From: a virus
Strand: one strand, 5' to 3'
IMG/VR virus record: IMGVR_UViG_3300026484_000087
Location: 1 to 64,000 of that record
DNA length: 64,000 nucleotides
Positions within the stretch are counted from its first letter, which is position 1. Each line of letters starts with the position of its first letter. This document shows positions 16,409 to 25,600 of the stretch, piece after piece. The translations under genes were made by a program, and so were the position numbers. Under the pieces are notes generated by a model. That model made no database searches. It saw only the letters and a program-made list of their open reading frames with translations, and was not told where the DNA came from.

Positions 16409-17878
16409 TTATACGATTTGACTTAGATTCATAATTTGACTAAAGTCTTCAACAACATTATTGTATGTGTTCTCATCACCAATCATACTTGTATATAAAC
16501 TATTACAAAATGTTGGTAATCTATATACTACTGGTGCTTGACCATTAATACTAACTGCAATAGTAGTATCGCCTAAAACATCTGCATGTATGAATATCTC
16601 TACACCAAGTAAGTTGTTTTTAGTTATAGAGTTAACTACAAGAGCTTTAAATTTACTCATAAATCTTTCTACATACATACTAACGTCAATACCATGTATA
16701 AATGATTTAACATTAGATACGGCATCAACAACTTCACTGTTTGGAGTCATGTTAGTAATACTAAAATCGATACTAGACAACATCTCATCTACAAGTAAAC
16801 TAGAAACAGCTTCACTTATAGTTGTTGCAATTGTTCCCTCAATGCTAGTAGCAGATAAATCTGCTGTTACATCTGTATCTAAAATAGTGGCATTCTGCTT
16901 AAACATTGGAGTATTATTATCAACAAGTATAAGTTTACTCTCAATATCTGGCTGAAGCTTAGCAAGTGCATTTAATGTAAACTCAACCGTTACCAGATCC
17001 CCAGTAATACTACTAAGTGCCTGAACAAGAGGTACTTCAGATAAATTATTCTCATTAAGATCAGAACTTGCCACACCGAATATATCATTACTCGTATGTC
17101 CTATCTCTGCCATATTATTACCAAGTATGAACGAGTTAATCACACTACTAACATGCATTGACCCAACAGAGTTTAATCTTTTACTTTCCAATGGAACAGC
17201 ACCATATAAATTCCTGGTATTATTAATGGGTACATTATTGTTACCCATCATATTATTTACCTCCATACCGCCTGCTACATCTTTAGGACGCATTAATCTA
17301 TGTGTTCTAGTAGTATCTTCAACGCTATAAGATCTATTAAAAGAATCATACAGTACATTGAAACTAGAAAGAACTCTAGTATTAACGATTCCTTGTAAAT
17401 TTACAGTTCTAACAACATTTGTTATACTATTTATATACATAGACATATTTGGGTCTATCCTACCACTCATAGTTGGATCATGGTATTCACTATATCCCTG
17501 AATATAACTAATAGTTAAAGCTTGTGTGTTCGGATCATGCGATTCAACTTCCATAAGGAATCTTAATCTAACTGTACCCCAACCATTAGCAATATTAATT
17601 CTCTCTGTAGGTATATCAGATATTTTCATAAGATCTGGAACGCTGTTTGCTAAAGAAACCGCATTTACTCTACCACCAGTTGCCACTTGCTGACCTATAA
17701 TATTTTCAAGATTATTAAGTGTACCAGAGTTTACATTCATTTCGAATGGTCTACGATAAATATCATTGTATTGTTTTGTTGGCACAAAAAGTATCTTTGT
17801 AATATTTAAGTCTATAGTGTTCATGTATTGCCCAGCATACATATTATTTAAAGAATTTTGTTGGAAATTATTTTGCAT
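16409..17878 (-). CDS. hypothetical protein of the nvRNAP-linked operon
   Basis: A 489-aa Asn/Ser/Val-rich protein beginning MQNNFQQNSLNNMYAGQYM, with an uncharged N-terminal ~20 residues followed by a folded mixed alpha/beta body. It lies 13 nt after the 516-aa gene and 14 nt before the 478-aa gene. No enzymatic motif seen. Composition is compatible with a virion or scaffold-like protein, but the early-type leader of the operon argues for an intracellular role. Confidence 0.65.
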   Translation of the reverse strand: MQNNFQQNSLNNMYAGQYMNTIDLNITKILFVPTKQYNDIYRRPFEMNVNSGTLNNLENIIGQQVATGGRVNAVSLANSVPDLMKISDIPTERINIANGWGTVRLRFLMEVESHDPNTQALTISYIQGYSEYHDPTMSGRIDPNMSMYINSITNVVRTVNLQGIVNTRVLSSFNVLYDSFNRSYSVEDTTRTHRLMRPKDVAGGMEVNNMMGNNNVPINNTRNLYGAVPLESKRLNSVGSMHVSSVINSFILGNNMAEIGHTSNDIFGVASSDLNENNLSEVPLVQALSSITGDLVTVEFTLNALAKLQPDIESKLILVDNNTPMFKQNATILDTDVTADLSATSIEGTIATTISEAVSSLLVDEMLSSIDFSITNMTPNSEVVDAVSNVKSFIHGIDVSMYVERFMSKFKALVVNSITKNNLLGVEIFIHADVLGDTTIAVSINGQAPVVYRLPTFCNSLYTSMIGDENTYNNVVEDFSQIMNLSQIV

Positions 17879-17891
17879 ATATTGTCCTTTT

Positions 17892-19442
17892 TTATTTGTT
17901 TAAGTGTATTATTAAATTAGCCAACTGTATTTTTAAATCAGAAGGCACTAACATTGTTTGCGAAGCGTTATCTTTCACTTCTAATATATATTCACTTGGT
18001 GCAGTAAATATCCATCTTTGTTTATAGAACTCATCAGCCATATTATTAGCAGATGTTTCAGCAACATTAACTTCACGGTTAGCAGTAGCTGTAGTAACGA
18101 TAACTTTTTTATAAGGAAATATAGTATCTAAGGTATCTTTATGTTCCTTAGTTATTCTACTCTTATTAGTAGTAAAGTTAATTACAACTGTATCGTCTTG
18201 TTCAGCCTGCAACGATGTAAGCAATAAAGCTAAATATTTAAATCCATGTGTCCATAGATAGGCAAATGCCAATGCCAATGAACTTATGATCGCATCTAAC
18301 TTAACATATTCTAAACTTCTTGGATCTATAACTTCTTTAAGTACCCAACCCAATAATGTTATCTGCACTCTAGTTAATGTTCCATGATGTAGTTTTGTTG
18401 TAAATGACAATGCATCACCATACACCTTAAGATCCAAATTCTTACATAACTTTAATGGGTTATCTCTAAGATTTTCTAATGACCATTCTAATTCAACAAC
18501 TGAACCAGCTGGTAAATTAGATGTTATTCTATAGCTCTCCAATATACTTTCTTGATCGCCGTCACCACTCTCAGTATCTACCATTGACTTCTTAGAACGT
18601 ATAGCATTTGATGTATCACCTTTAACTTTTAATTTGTTATTAACAAAATTATATGTTCTAGTAATGATATGTTTGTTCTCTGTATCATCAAGTATTGTAG
18701 CCATAGCTATCTTTTGCATCATAACTATACTTAAAACCCATACAACCATTTCATCAGATGGAATTCTTTTCTCAATTATACGAATCAAAGACTCATCTTC
18801 AGATCTATTTACTGATTCTATAACTTTATCCACTAAACCATATAACTTTATATAAGGTTCAGATTCAGATATTTTATGTTGGGTTATAAAGTTAAATAGA
18901 ATATAGTGATTATGTATCTTACCTAACTCACTATTATTCATAAAACCAAATTGACCTATTGGACCAATAATACTTTTAAGAACTTGTACAAAAGCTATAA
19001 GTTGCAAATAATCTGTTTTTGTATAGGTTTGTACTCTAGTACCTAACCCATCTTCAACCATCTTATTATCGAACTCATCTGGCATAGATCTAAGTGCCTG
19101 ATACTTATAAACATTTTTTATAAAATGATAAACATCTTCTAAATCCATTAATTCTAATATACCATTAACCAATTCATAAGGTAGGGGCATTATCTCTACC
19201 CTACCAATATTATCAAATAGTATTTCTTCAGCTTCAATGTACTTATTCATAAGTGCTGTTTTAAATGCATCACCTTTATAATCAAGGTATGCATGAAGTA
19301 AGACAAACTGCTTATCTGAATCTATTTCATCTTTGTTTCTCTTATTTACTATAGTACTTATGTTAAAATTTATAGTTACATTATTATAACTAATTTCTAT
19401 TTCTAACGGTGCACTGTTATATAAGTTATTTAACTTAAACAT
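17892..19442 (-). CDS. candidate fifth subunit of the non-virion RNAP
   Basis: A 516-aa mainly helical protein without catalytic motifs. phiKZ nvRNAP has a non-beta fifth subunit (gp68) of about this size, encoded shortly upstream of the split beta gene. This gene has a matching location, size and the same class A leader as the three clear nvRNAP subunit loci. That is a context argument only; I cannot align the sequences. The alternative is an unrelated early protein. Confidence 0.4.
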   Translation of the reverse strand: MFKLNNLYNSAPLEIEISYNNVTINFNISTIVNKRNKDEIDSDKQFVLLHAYLDYKGDAFKTALMNKYIEAEEILFDNIGRVEIMPLPYELVNGILELMDLEDVYHFIKNVYKYQALRSMPDEFDNKMVEDGLGTRVQTYTKTDYLQLIAFVQVLKSIIGPIGQFGFMNNSELGKIHNHYILFNFITQHKISESEPYIKLYGLVDKVIESVNRSEDESLIRIIEKRIPSDEMVVWVLSIVMMQKIAMATILDDTENKHIITRTYNFVNNKLKVKGDTSNAIRSKKSMVDTESGDGDQESILESYRITSNLPAGSVVELEWSLENLRDNPLKLCKNLDLKVYGDALSFTTKLHHGTLTRVQITLLGWVLKEVIDPRSLEYVKLDAIISSLALAFAYLWTHGFKYLALLLTSLQAEQDDTVVINFTTNKSRITKEHKDTLDTIFPYKKVIVTTATANREVNVAETSANNMADEFYKQRWIFTAPSEYILEVKDNASQTMLVPSDLKIQLANLIIHLNK

Positions 19443-19464
19443 ATTACTCCTTTTTCTTTTATTC

Positions 19465-19510
19465 GATACTGCCTGTATCTAAGTAAATAATATATTGCTA
19501 TAATATATTT
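19465..19510 (-). promoter_or_regulatory. class A promoter-like box with leader hairpin
   Basis: AT box ending TATTATTTACTTAG and hairpin GATAC-AGGCA-GTATC (19465-19479), a compensated 5-bp variant. The AT box extension aatatattgctataatatatt is shared with the copy at 7751-7776. Confidence 0.65.
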
Positions 19511-19531
19511 AAAACATAGAGTAAAGAGTAT

Positions 19532-20098
19532 TTACATATCTTCTTTTTCTTTTAAAGATTCGAGAACTATATCGTAGTTAGTTTCTAGTTGTTTTAAGAA
19601 TCTAGCAGCATACATCTTAGAACCAACGCCATTAAGAGTTATATCTGTACCATTTCTGGTAACTATATGCCATTTATTATCTGTAACTAAATTAAATCTG
19701 ATCTTAGGTTTATTCTCTGCAACAACAGCTAGATATATAATGCCTTTATCATCTTTACCAACCACAACAGTTGAAACCAATTCTATCTCATCTGTTCTCT
19801 TATTAGCTTCTCTATCCCATTTAGCATTGAAACATTTTATTTCATATGTTGTACCATTATCATCATCAAGAACATTTTTTAAACATCCTAAGAAAACATT
19901 GAAACTTTTAAAATCAAATGGTGCATGAATCATATTATCAAAACCAGTAACAGTTCTATCTGGACCATTAATCCAAACAACTATTCTTGGATATCCATTA
20001 TTCACAGTGAATTTCATACTACTAGTTCTACCTGCTGAATTATCTTTATTTAAAGTTATAGGCTTAAAACTTATTCTTACCTTATTGTTATTTTCCAT
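19532..20098 (-). CDS. hypothetical, possible nucleic-acid-binding protein
   Basis: A 188-aa protein of alternating beta strands ending in a helix (RFLKQLETNYDIVLESLKEKE). Layout, basic strands (KIRFNLVTDNKWHIV) and an aromatic-rich core recall Whirly/PC4-type ssDNA-binding folds, but I cannot confirm this by motif. It starts with AAAAAGGA and a class B motif upstream and lies between the nvRNAP operon and the coiled-coil regulators. Confidence 0.5.
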   Translation of the reverse strand: MENNNKVRISFKPITLNKDNSAGRTSSMKFTVNNGYPRIVVWINGPDRTVTGFDNMIHAPFDFKSFNVFLGCLKNVLDDDNGTTYEIKCFNAKWDREANKRTDEIELVSTVVVGKDDKGIIYLAVVAENKPKIRFNLVTDNKWHIVTRNGTDITLNGVGSKMYAARFLKQLETNYDIVLESLKEKEDM

Positions 20099-20116
20099 AT
20101 TGAGTCCTTTTTATAT

Positions 20117-20138
20117 TTTTTCATTTAACTATTATGGG
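20117..20138 (-). promoter_or_regulatory. class B promoter-like motif
   Basis: Minus strand ACCCATAATAGTTAAATGAA after a T-run, upstream of the 188-aa gene. Confidence 0.3.
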
Positions 20139-20248
20139 TAAAAAAATTATTTAAACGTTGGGAAAAACAAAATTAATTATATAGCTAATTATTATTATTT
20201 TTAATTCTATTTAGTTTATTGAAAAAAAATATTATTAAAGGATATAAA

Positions 20249-21019
20249 ATGTTAGAAACATTAAGTTTTAAAAGTAGAATAAAATTACTTTTTAATGGTG
20301 GAAATCTATTTGAAATAGATGAATGTGTAAAAGAGTTAGACATTAGAAGACAGGACACTGAAAATCTAATATTAGTTATCGCTGACCATAAAGATAGCAT
20401 TATTAAAAAAAATGCAAAGATAGCATTGTTAACGGAGGATTTAGCTGAACTTGAATTGGAGAAAATAAGATTATCTAAATCAAATGAGGCTTGCAGATCT
20501 GAATTAGTAAATATCAAAAATGATATGACTAAAGTAGGATTATATGTTCAAGACTTAGAAGCAGATGTTAGCAAGTATAAGAAACATATTCAAAAGTTAC
20601 AGTACGATATGTTATCTAAAGCAAGTGAAATCACTAAACTTAGAGAAAAAGTTGATGGCGTTATAACATTAGGTAAAATGGACAATTATGATACTGAAAT
20701 GTCTAAGTTAAATAAAATCATCGGTGGTAAACGTTTTGCTTCTGTTAAGAAGATATTTGCCTTATTAGTAGAGACTAAAGATAAGAAGATTAAAGATCTT
20801 GAAGATAAGTTAAATAGTATAGATGTTGTTGTTAAAAAAGAACGTAACGTTAATACTAAAACTCTAGACTGTAATAAGATTAAGGACCTTAAACATATGC
20901 TGGATACGGGTAGTAGTCGAAAAGATGTTATGGATAAATATAATATATCTAATAGCACCATAACTAGAATACTTAACTGTAAGACTTATAAAGAATGCTG
21001 TGAAGATAAAAAAGAATGA
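20249..21019 (+). CDS. coiled-coil protein with C-terminal helix-turn-helix
   Basis: A 256-aa protein from the ATG at 20249 (AAAGGA 7 nt upstream). Residues ~35-215 form long coiled-coil segments (KNAKIALLTEDLAELELEKI, EADVSKYKKHIQKLQ, KDKKIKDLEDKLN). The last ~45 residues are an HTH with the pattern KIKDLKHMLDTGSSRKDVMD then KYNISNSTITRIL, like the resolvase-type HTH_7. It is convergent with a paralogue on the minus strand. A dimeric or oligomeric DNA-binding protein is inferred. Confidence 0.7.
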   Translation: MLETLSFKSRIKLLFNGGNLFEIDECVKELDIRRQDTENLILVIADHKDSIIKKNAKIALLTEDLAELELEKIRLSKSNEACRSELVNIKNDMTKVGLYVQDLEADVSKYKKHIQKLQYDMLSKASEITKLREKVDGVITLGKMDNYDTEMSKLNKIIGGKRFASVKKIFALLVETKDKKIKDLEDKLNSIDVVVKKERNVNTKTLDCNKIKDLKHMLDTGSSRKDVMDKYNISNSTITRILNCKTYKECCEDKKE

Positions 21020-21051
21020 TATACATGGTAGGATAGTCCTACCATGTATAT
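21019..21051. terminator. 15-bp hairpin between convergent HTH paralogues
   Basis: Perfect stem atatacatggtagga / tcctaccatgtatat with a tag loop, overlapping the plus-strand gene's stop. Serves both strands. Confidence 0.7.
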
Positions 21052-21052
21052 A

Positions 21053-21775
21053 CTACTTACACTCTTTGTACGTTTCACCTCTTACAGCTCTGCTAATGAT
21101 ACTAACGCTAACTCCATATTTCTTAGCTAGTTCAGTAAACTTAGAACCTTTCTCTCTTAGGACTCTTGCTTCTTTAATATCTTTACATGTAAGAGTTCTT
21201 GTGTTAGAACCAATACTTGTTTCTTTAGATACACGTTTCTCTTCGAGTTTAGCTTTTAAAGACTCTATCTCTTTTTTAAGTTTTTCCACTTCCTTAGATT
21301 GTTTTTTATCAGCTTTTAATAGATCATCTGCTATACTTTTAGAATTAGCTCTTTGACTATTTAAATTTGTTTTCTTTATATTTTCTATTTGCTTCTTGTG
21401 TTCAACATTTAAAGATCTTATAGTTGCTTTGCTATCTTTAATAACATCTTCTAAAACTACTTTCTCATTAGCTAAAGTTTCAAATCTAAGACTAGCTTTA
21501 TTTTCTCTATCTTTAAGTTCTTTTATCTCTTTTGTAAGATCTTTGATGGTTTCAGAATAATCATTTTCCAACTTTGTTATTTTATTTTTATACTTATTAC
21601 ATTCTATCTCTTTTTTACTTAAACTATCATACATAGATTTATTTTTATCTAACAATGCTTGATACTTATCTGAACATTCGTATATAATACCCTCTACATC
21701 AAATGCTGAATAAACCTTACCGAATACTCTACTTATAAAACCAACTGACTTTAGACCTTTAACACTGCAACTCAT
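21053..21775 (-). CDS. coiled-coil protein with C-terminal helix-turn-helix (paralogue)
   Basis: A 240-aa protein. A basic N-terminal ~25 residues is followed by ~150 residues of coiled coil (EIECNKYKNKITKLENDY..., KKEIESLKAKLEEKR). The C-terminal HTH (CKDIKEARVLREKGSKFTEL then AKKYGVSVSIISRAVRG) ends in ETYKECK, paralleling KTYKECC of the plus-strand neighbour. Shared architecture and end sequence mark a duplication with inversion. Possible role in DNA organisation or transcription control. Confidence 0.7.
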   Translation of the reverse strand: MSCSVKGLKSVGFISRVFGKVYSAFDVEGIIYECSDKYQALLDKNKSMYDSLSKKEIECNKYKNKITKLENDYSETIKDLTKEIKELKDRENKASLRFETLANEKVVLEDVIKDSKATIRSLNVEHKKQIENIKKTNLNSQRANSKSIADDLLKADKKQSKEVEKLKKEIESLKAKLEEKRVSKETSIGSNTRTLTCKDIKEARVLREKGSKFTELAKKYGVSVSIISRAVRGETYKECK

Positions 21776-21824
21776 TCTTACTTCCTTATTTTTTATTTAA
21801 ATCAAATAAATAAAAAAATTACAA

Positions 21825-21850
21825 TAGTAAGTAGGAAATCCTACTTACTA
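21825..21850 (-). terminator. 12-bp hairpin at the end of thyX
   Basis: Perfect tagtaagtagga / tcctacttacta stem overlapping the thyX stop codon. Confidence 0.65.
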
Positions 21851-22717
21851 CTTAGCTTTAATTATAAGATCTAAATATTTACTTGGGGTAACTTCTTTCA
21901 TCACTTTTGCTAAATTTCTTATCTGGAAATAAGCACTACCTGCATCCCTTAAATAGAAGTAGTTCTTTAAACTTCTTAGATTAAATGTAACAACCATATC
22001 TACTTTTACATTATCTGTCACCAAGTGCTTAAAAGAATCTCCAACATTTCTCTTCTTAGGTCCTTTTTCTAAAGCTTCAAATAGATCATGACTATCTATA
22101 TATCTTCCATTAAACAGCTCTAAAGAACTCTTAGCTACGCTTATCTTAAGGAACTCTTCTTTACCTATTCTATCTCTTTGTAAGATTAATTTCTTAAACA
22201 TAGCTTCTATTTCTATATTTAAATAATCATTATCATCAATAACAAACATATCAAATTGCTTCATTTTCAATAAGAAGAATTGTATTGGACTCTGACTATT
22301 TAAAGACGCTATAAATGCATGAATTATACTAGCCATAGTATAACGAGTACTTCTAACACTTATGGCTTGAATCCTATGCCTAGCATGCTCTTGAAGTACG
22401 CCTCTGGAGATTCCTTTTATAAGATAACTTAGATTTATATGTTCAAGTATACTGTGGTGAAAATATGTAAATGATAAATCTTTTAATAACTCACATTCGT
22501 CAATACTATTAAGATTATCTCTAAACATATCATCATATGTATCTTGTGTTAAACCACTATCTTGACAATTAGCCATATCTGCAACAACTTCATTTGTACT
22601 CTTACTAAAACTATCATAACATGTTCTAGCAGCGTACTCAGAAACACCTATACCTGTTTCTTGCAATAATATAACCTCTGGTGTTGTATATTTAAGACCT
22701 GCAACTTCATTAACCAT
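21848..22717 (-). CDS. thyX: flavin-dependent thymidylate synthase
   Basis: A 289-aa ThyX. The signature RHRxxSxxxxSxRY appears at 113-126 as RHRIQAISVRSTRY, with the first serine replaced by Ala (A118), a tolerated variation in some members. Upstream histidines (HHSILEH, 87-93) match the FAD-binding HxxxxEH region. It converts dUMP to dTMP using methylene-tetrahydrofolate and FAD. It lies downstream of dCMP deaminase on the same strand, together supplying dTMP for phage DNA. Confidence 0.9.
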   Translation of the reverse strand: MVNEVAGLKYTTPEVILLQETGIGVSEYAARTCYDSFSKSTNEVVADMANCQDSGLTQDTYDDMFRDNLNSIDECELLKDLSFTYFHHSILEHINLSYLIKGISRGVLQEHARHRIQAISVRSTRYTMASIIHAFIASLNSQSPIQFFLLKMKQFDMFVIDDNDYLNIEIEAMFKKLILQRDRIGKEEFLKISVAKSSLELFNGRYIDSHDLFEALEKGPKKRNVGDSFKHLVTDNVKVDMVVTFNLRSLKNYFYLRDAGSAYFQIRNLAKVMKEVTPSKYLDLIIKAK

Positions 22718-22727
22718 TTTTTTCTCC

Positions 22728-22967
22728 TTATAATTTAACTTTTATATTATAATAAAAATTAAGGTAATCTTCTATCTCTTTTAATGTATCCATTTTGGCT
22801 ATCTCTGTTAATAGTAACTCTTCACTATCAAACATCCTCTTGCGTGTTAATAATACATAACCCCTATGACATAGTCTTTTTCTAACATAAACCTTTTCAC
22901 CACCTATCACAGCATTTAGTTCAACTGACGGCAAATATTTAATTGCTTTAATTATACTCATTAACAT
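22728..22967 (-). CDS. hypothetical protein
   Basis: A 79-aa basic protein. The start is taken at the ATG at 22965-22967, which has AGGAG 8 nt upstream; the frame extends further but without a site. It overlaps the end of the 133-aa gene by 20 nt. No family recognised; it sits in the nucleotide metabolism run. Confidence 0.55.
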   Translation of the reverse strand: MLMSIIKAIKYLPSVELNAVIGGEKVYVRKRLCHRGYVLLTRKRMFDSEELLLTEIAKMDTLKEIEDYLNFYYNIKVKL

Positions 22968-23349
22968 TAAATAACTCCTGTAACTCTTTAAGAGTACAAG
23001 GCCTAACATCGCCTACAGTTTGACTACCACCATCGTGATGTACAATACCGCCATCTATAGATCTAATGATAATAACCTTCTTACATATTTTATCATAAGC
23101 TACTATATTAGATTTCTTAACAATGCCATGTTTTACATAATCGTTAACATTAACTATATTGGGACTTAAACTATTCACCACATAATCAAAAAATATCTTA
23201 GCTGATTCCTCAACATTGCCTTCAAATGTTCTCTTTTCAATATCCAAACAACCCATTAGATTATCTTCAGAATGAAAACATATTTTATGCTCATTATGAT
23301 CTTTAAAACTAGTGGGTTCTCCATTAACCATTAAATCTTTATTCTTCAT
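22948..23349 (-). CDS. hypothetical protein
   Basis: A 133-aa protein overlapping the dCMP deaminase end by 11 nt, so likely co-translated. It contains His/Asp-rich DGGIVHHDGGSQTVGDV near residue 105, but no established catalytic pattern. Function unknown. Confidence 0.6.
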   Translation of the reverse strand: MKNKDLMVNGEPTSFKDHNEHKICFHSEDNLMGCLDIEKRTFEGNVEESAKIFFDYVVNSLSPNIVNVNDYVKHGIVKKSNIVAYDKICKKVIIIRSIDGGIVHHDGGSQTVGDVRPCTLKELQELFNVNEYN

Positions 23350-23977
23350 TACATACTCCTACTACTTCTATATTTAATTTTTTAAGCATATTTATACCTG
23401 AAGTATCTTTATACTTTTCAAAATAGACAACCCTAGATATTCCAGACTGGGCTATAAGTTTAGAACATTGCTTACATGGACTAGTGGTAACATAAAGTGT
23501 AGCCCCAGCTGTACTAATACCCTCTTTAGCACAGAATGCGATGACATTCTGTTCAGCATGAACTGTGAAATCATTAGTTACCAAACTAAGACCCTCTATA
23601 CCATTACCTTTATCAGTAACTATAACATACTCACCACACCTACAAGATGCCCTATATTCTTTTACAAGATCTACTTCACCACCCTCTTTAAACATATTAA
23701 CATAAGAACTTGTTTCAAATTGTTCTATGTTCAATTCTGTACCACATTTATTACAAACTACAACATTATCTTCACAGTTATTCTCTACACCATTTATTGT
23801 ACCATTGTAACCAGTAGCTAATATTCTATTATCTATAGATAACACTGCACCAACTTTACGTCTTTTACAATACGACATCTCGGACCATATGTGAGCAGTA
23901 TCCATCATAACTTTATCATATTTATTTGGATAAGTAGTAATGAATTTATATTTTCTTTTATATTTCTCATCAAACAT
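23339..23977 (-). CDS. dCMP deaminase with zinc-ribbon insertion
   Basis: A 212-aa cytidine/deoxycytidylate deaminase. KRRKVGAVLSIDNRILATGY (38-57) and NGTINGVENNCED precede the catalytic HAE (H140, E142) and PCKQC (C168, C171), which bind zinc and activate water. It makes dUMP from dCMP for ThyX. Between residues ~75 and 115 is an insertion with CNKC (75-78) and CRC (112-114), a probable second zinc site. Its ATG overlaps the stop of the 98-aa gene (TAATG). Confidence 0.88.
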   Translation of the reverse strand: MFDEKYKRKYKFITTYPNKYDKVMMDTAHIWSEMSYCKRRKVGAVLSIDNRILATGYNGTINGVENNCEDNVVVCNKCGTELNIEQFETSSYVNMFKEGGEVDLVKEYRASCRCGEYVIVTDKGNGIEGLSLVTNDFTVHAEQNVIAFCAKEGISTAGATLYVTTSPCKQCSKLIAQSGISRVVYFEKYKDTSGINMLKKLNIEVVGVCNEE

Positions 23978-24273
23978 TAAACATCTCCTTTAATAATTAA
24001 TAAATCTTCATGTATACTATCAAGTACTATTTTTAAATATGATCTAGCAAATATGAATTTAGTAATAACCGCTATCCTATATTCTTTTGGATCCAGATCT
24101 GATAGTGGGTCATTTAATAAATAGTGTGTATCGCTATAATACCTAAAATAAGCATTATATTTAGATACTTTATCTCTAATCATATTTTCTATATATAGAT
24201 CAATATCTAAACCATATAATATGTCTTCAACATTTATAGCATCAAACTTAAGTTCTTCATCATAACACCTCAT
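23977..24273 (-). CDS. hypothetical protein
   Basis: A 98-aa acidic helical protein, overlapping its upstream neighbour by 4 nt (ATGA) and its downstream neighbour by 1 nt. No motif. Part of the nucleotide-metabolism transcription unit. Confidence 0.55.
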   Translation of the reverse strand: MRCYDEELKFDAINVEDILYGLDIDLYIENMIRDKVSKYNAYFRYYSDTHYLLNDPLSDLDPKEYRIAVITKFIFARSYLKIVLDSIHEDLLIIKGDV

Positions 24274-24650
24274 GAATAATTCCTTATCCTTGTACCATAA
24301 AGATGATTTATTTTACTAATAATCGAATCTGGATAAAAATCAACTATGTTCGCATCTCGTAACGGTTTATAATAATGATCGCCCTTAACTAAATAGTTAT
24401 CAACCAATCTTAAAGACCTAATACGTAACTCTAATGCTCTTATATTAGCTATTTTATTATATTTCTGTTTCCAAAACTCTTTACAATATCCTGTACATTT
24501 TGGATTATATTGTTTCTTCCAACTGTCATTACAACTAGTTTCAATATATTTCTCTATAGAACTTAATTCCCTCTGGAATACTTTTAACAATTGTTTATAC
24601 GTTTTCAACTTAGCTCGTACAAGCTGCTTATAACATTTATCACTTACCAT
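24270..24650 (-). CDS. hypothetical protein
   Basis: A 126-aa strongly basic, helical protein (KCYKQLVRAKLKTYKQLLKV...). It contains CNDSWKKQYNPKCTGYC at ~40-56, a Cys-rich stretch that could bind zinc. Function unknown; nucleic-acid binding is plausible from the charge. Confidence 0.55.
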   Translation of the reverse strand: MVSDKCYKQLVRAKLKTYKQLLKVFQRELSSIEKYIETSCNDSWKKQYNPKCTGYCKEFWKQKYNKIANIRALELRIRSLRLVDNYLVKGDHYYKPLRDANIVDFYPDSIISKINHLYGTRIRNYS

Positions 24651-24659
24651 AACTTCCCC

Positions 24660-25538
24660 TTAAAATAATGTTTTAATTTTGCCAATATCTAAAATATCCT
24701 TCATCGATGCTTTAATATTGGTTTTTATTTTTGCTTCAGATGTAAAACTTGTCCATTTCCTCTCTATAGCCAACTTATATAATTCTGCCCTAACTTTAAA
24801 CTTAAGTGGTTTTATTAATGTATTATCACCAAGTATATAAAGTAAAATCTCGTTAAATGGAAATACTGTTTTATCAAGTTTTCCAAGATTATGATATTTT
24901 GTATTAAACATACTCTTATCCTTAAGTCTACCAGTATGACTCTCTAAAAGAAATAATCTTTTATTATTAAGAACATTTAACAGATCAAATGTATAATGCG
25001 TAGTTATTAAAGAATTACCTGAAACAACTGGTAACTTATAATCTGTTTTAACTATATCAATATTATTATAATGCGATAAGTTAAATATCTTAACACACAT
25101 TAGATTAAAATTATGTTGATGTAATTTGGCATCATTCATCTCTGCAGGGTTTATAACATTACTTACTTTGGAATAAACTGACTTATATGTTGGTATAAAT
25201 AATACTGGTTTACAGGTGGTTCCTGCATACAGTTCTTTAATAATTTCTAATTCTGTTATAAGAACCTCGACTACAGCCGATGGGCCATTGTTATCTTTTA
25301 ATAAATATTTCTTTATCTCAGAATTACTAACAGAATGAAGTATATTTCTTATAAGAGTAAAAATATTGTAATAATGAACTTTAAAATCATTTACTACTAC
25401 TTTCTCTATTATCCTAGAATCATCTATCCTATTGCTATTCGGTTCAAACAGCGATTCCAACATTAGACCAGTACCTACTGATATAAAGAAAGATGTCGTA
25501 TCTCTATTATCAAGTATAGTATTTAATCTACTATTCAT
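24660..25538 (-). CDS. hypothetical protein, class A promoter
   Basis: A 292-aa protein starting at MNSRLNTILDNRD (AAAAGGAG site). Mixed alpha/beta, no clear catalytic signature. It starts a unit preceded by the class A leader at 25563-25600 and is followed by the 126-, 98-, 212- and further-aa genes with 3-10 nt gaps or overlaps. A role in early DNA or nucleotide metabolism is inferred from position only. Confidence 0.6.
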   Translation of the reverse strand: MNSRLNTILDNRDTTSFFISVGTGLMLESLFEPNSNRIDDSRIIEKVVVNDFKVHYYNIFTLIRNILHSVSNSEIKKYLLKDNNGPSAVVEVLITELEIIKELYAGTTCKPVLFIPTYKSVYSKVSNVINPAEMNDAKLHQHNFNLMCVKIFNLSHYNNIDIVKTDYKLPVVSGNSLITTHYTFDLLNVLNNKRLFLLESHTGRLKDKSMFNTKYHNLGKLDKTVFPFNEILLYILGDNTLIKPLKFKVRAELYKLAIERKWTSFTSEAKIKTNIKASMKDILDIGKIKTLF

Positions 25539-25562
25539 AGCTTCTCCTTTTTTCATTGTTTA

Positions 25563-25600
25563 GAATACTACCAAGTATCTAATTAAATAATATATACTTA
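25563..25600 (-). promoter_or_regulatory. class A promoter-like box with leader hairpin
   Basis: AT box TATATATTATTTAATTAG and hairpin GATACT-TGGT-AGTATT (25564-25579). The loop differs from other copies while the stem is retained. Confidence 0.6.
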
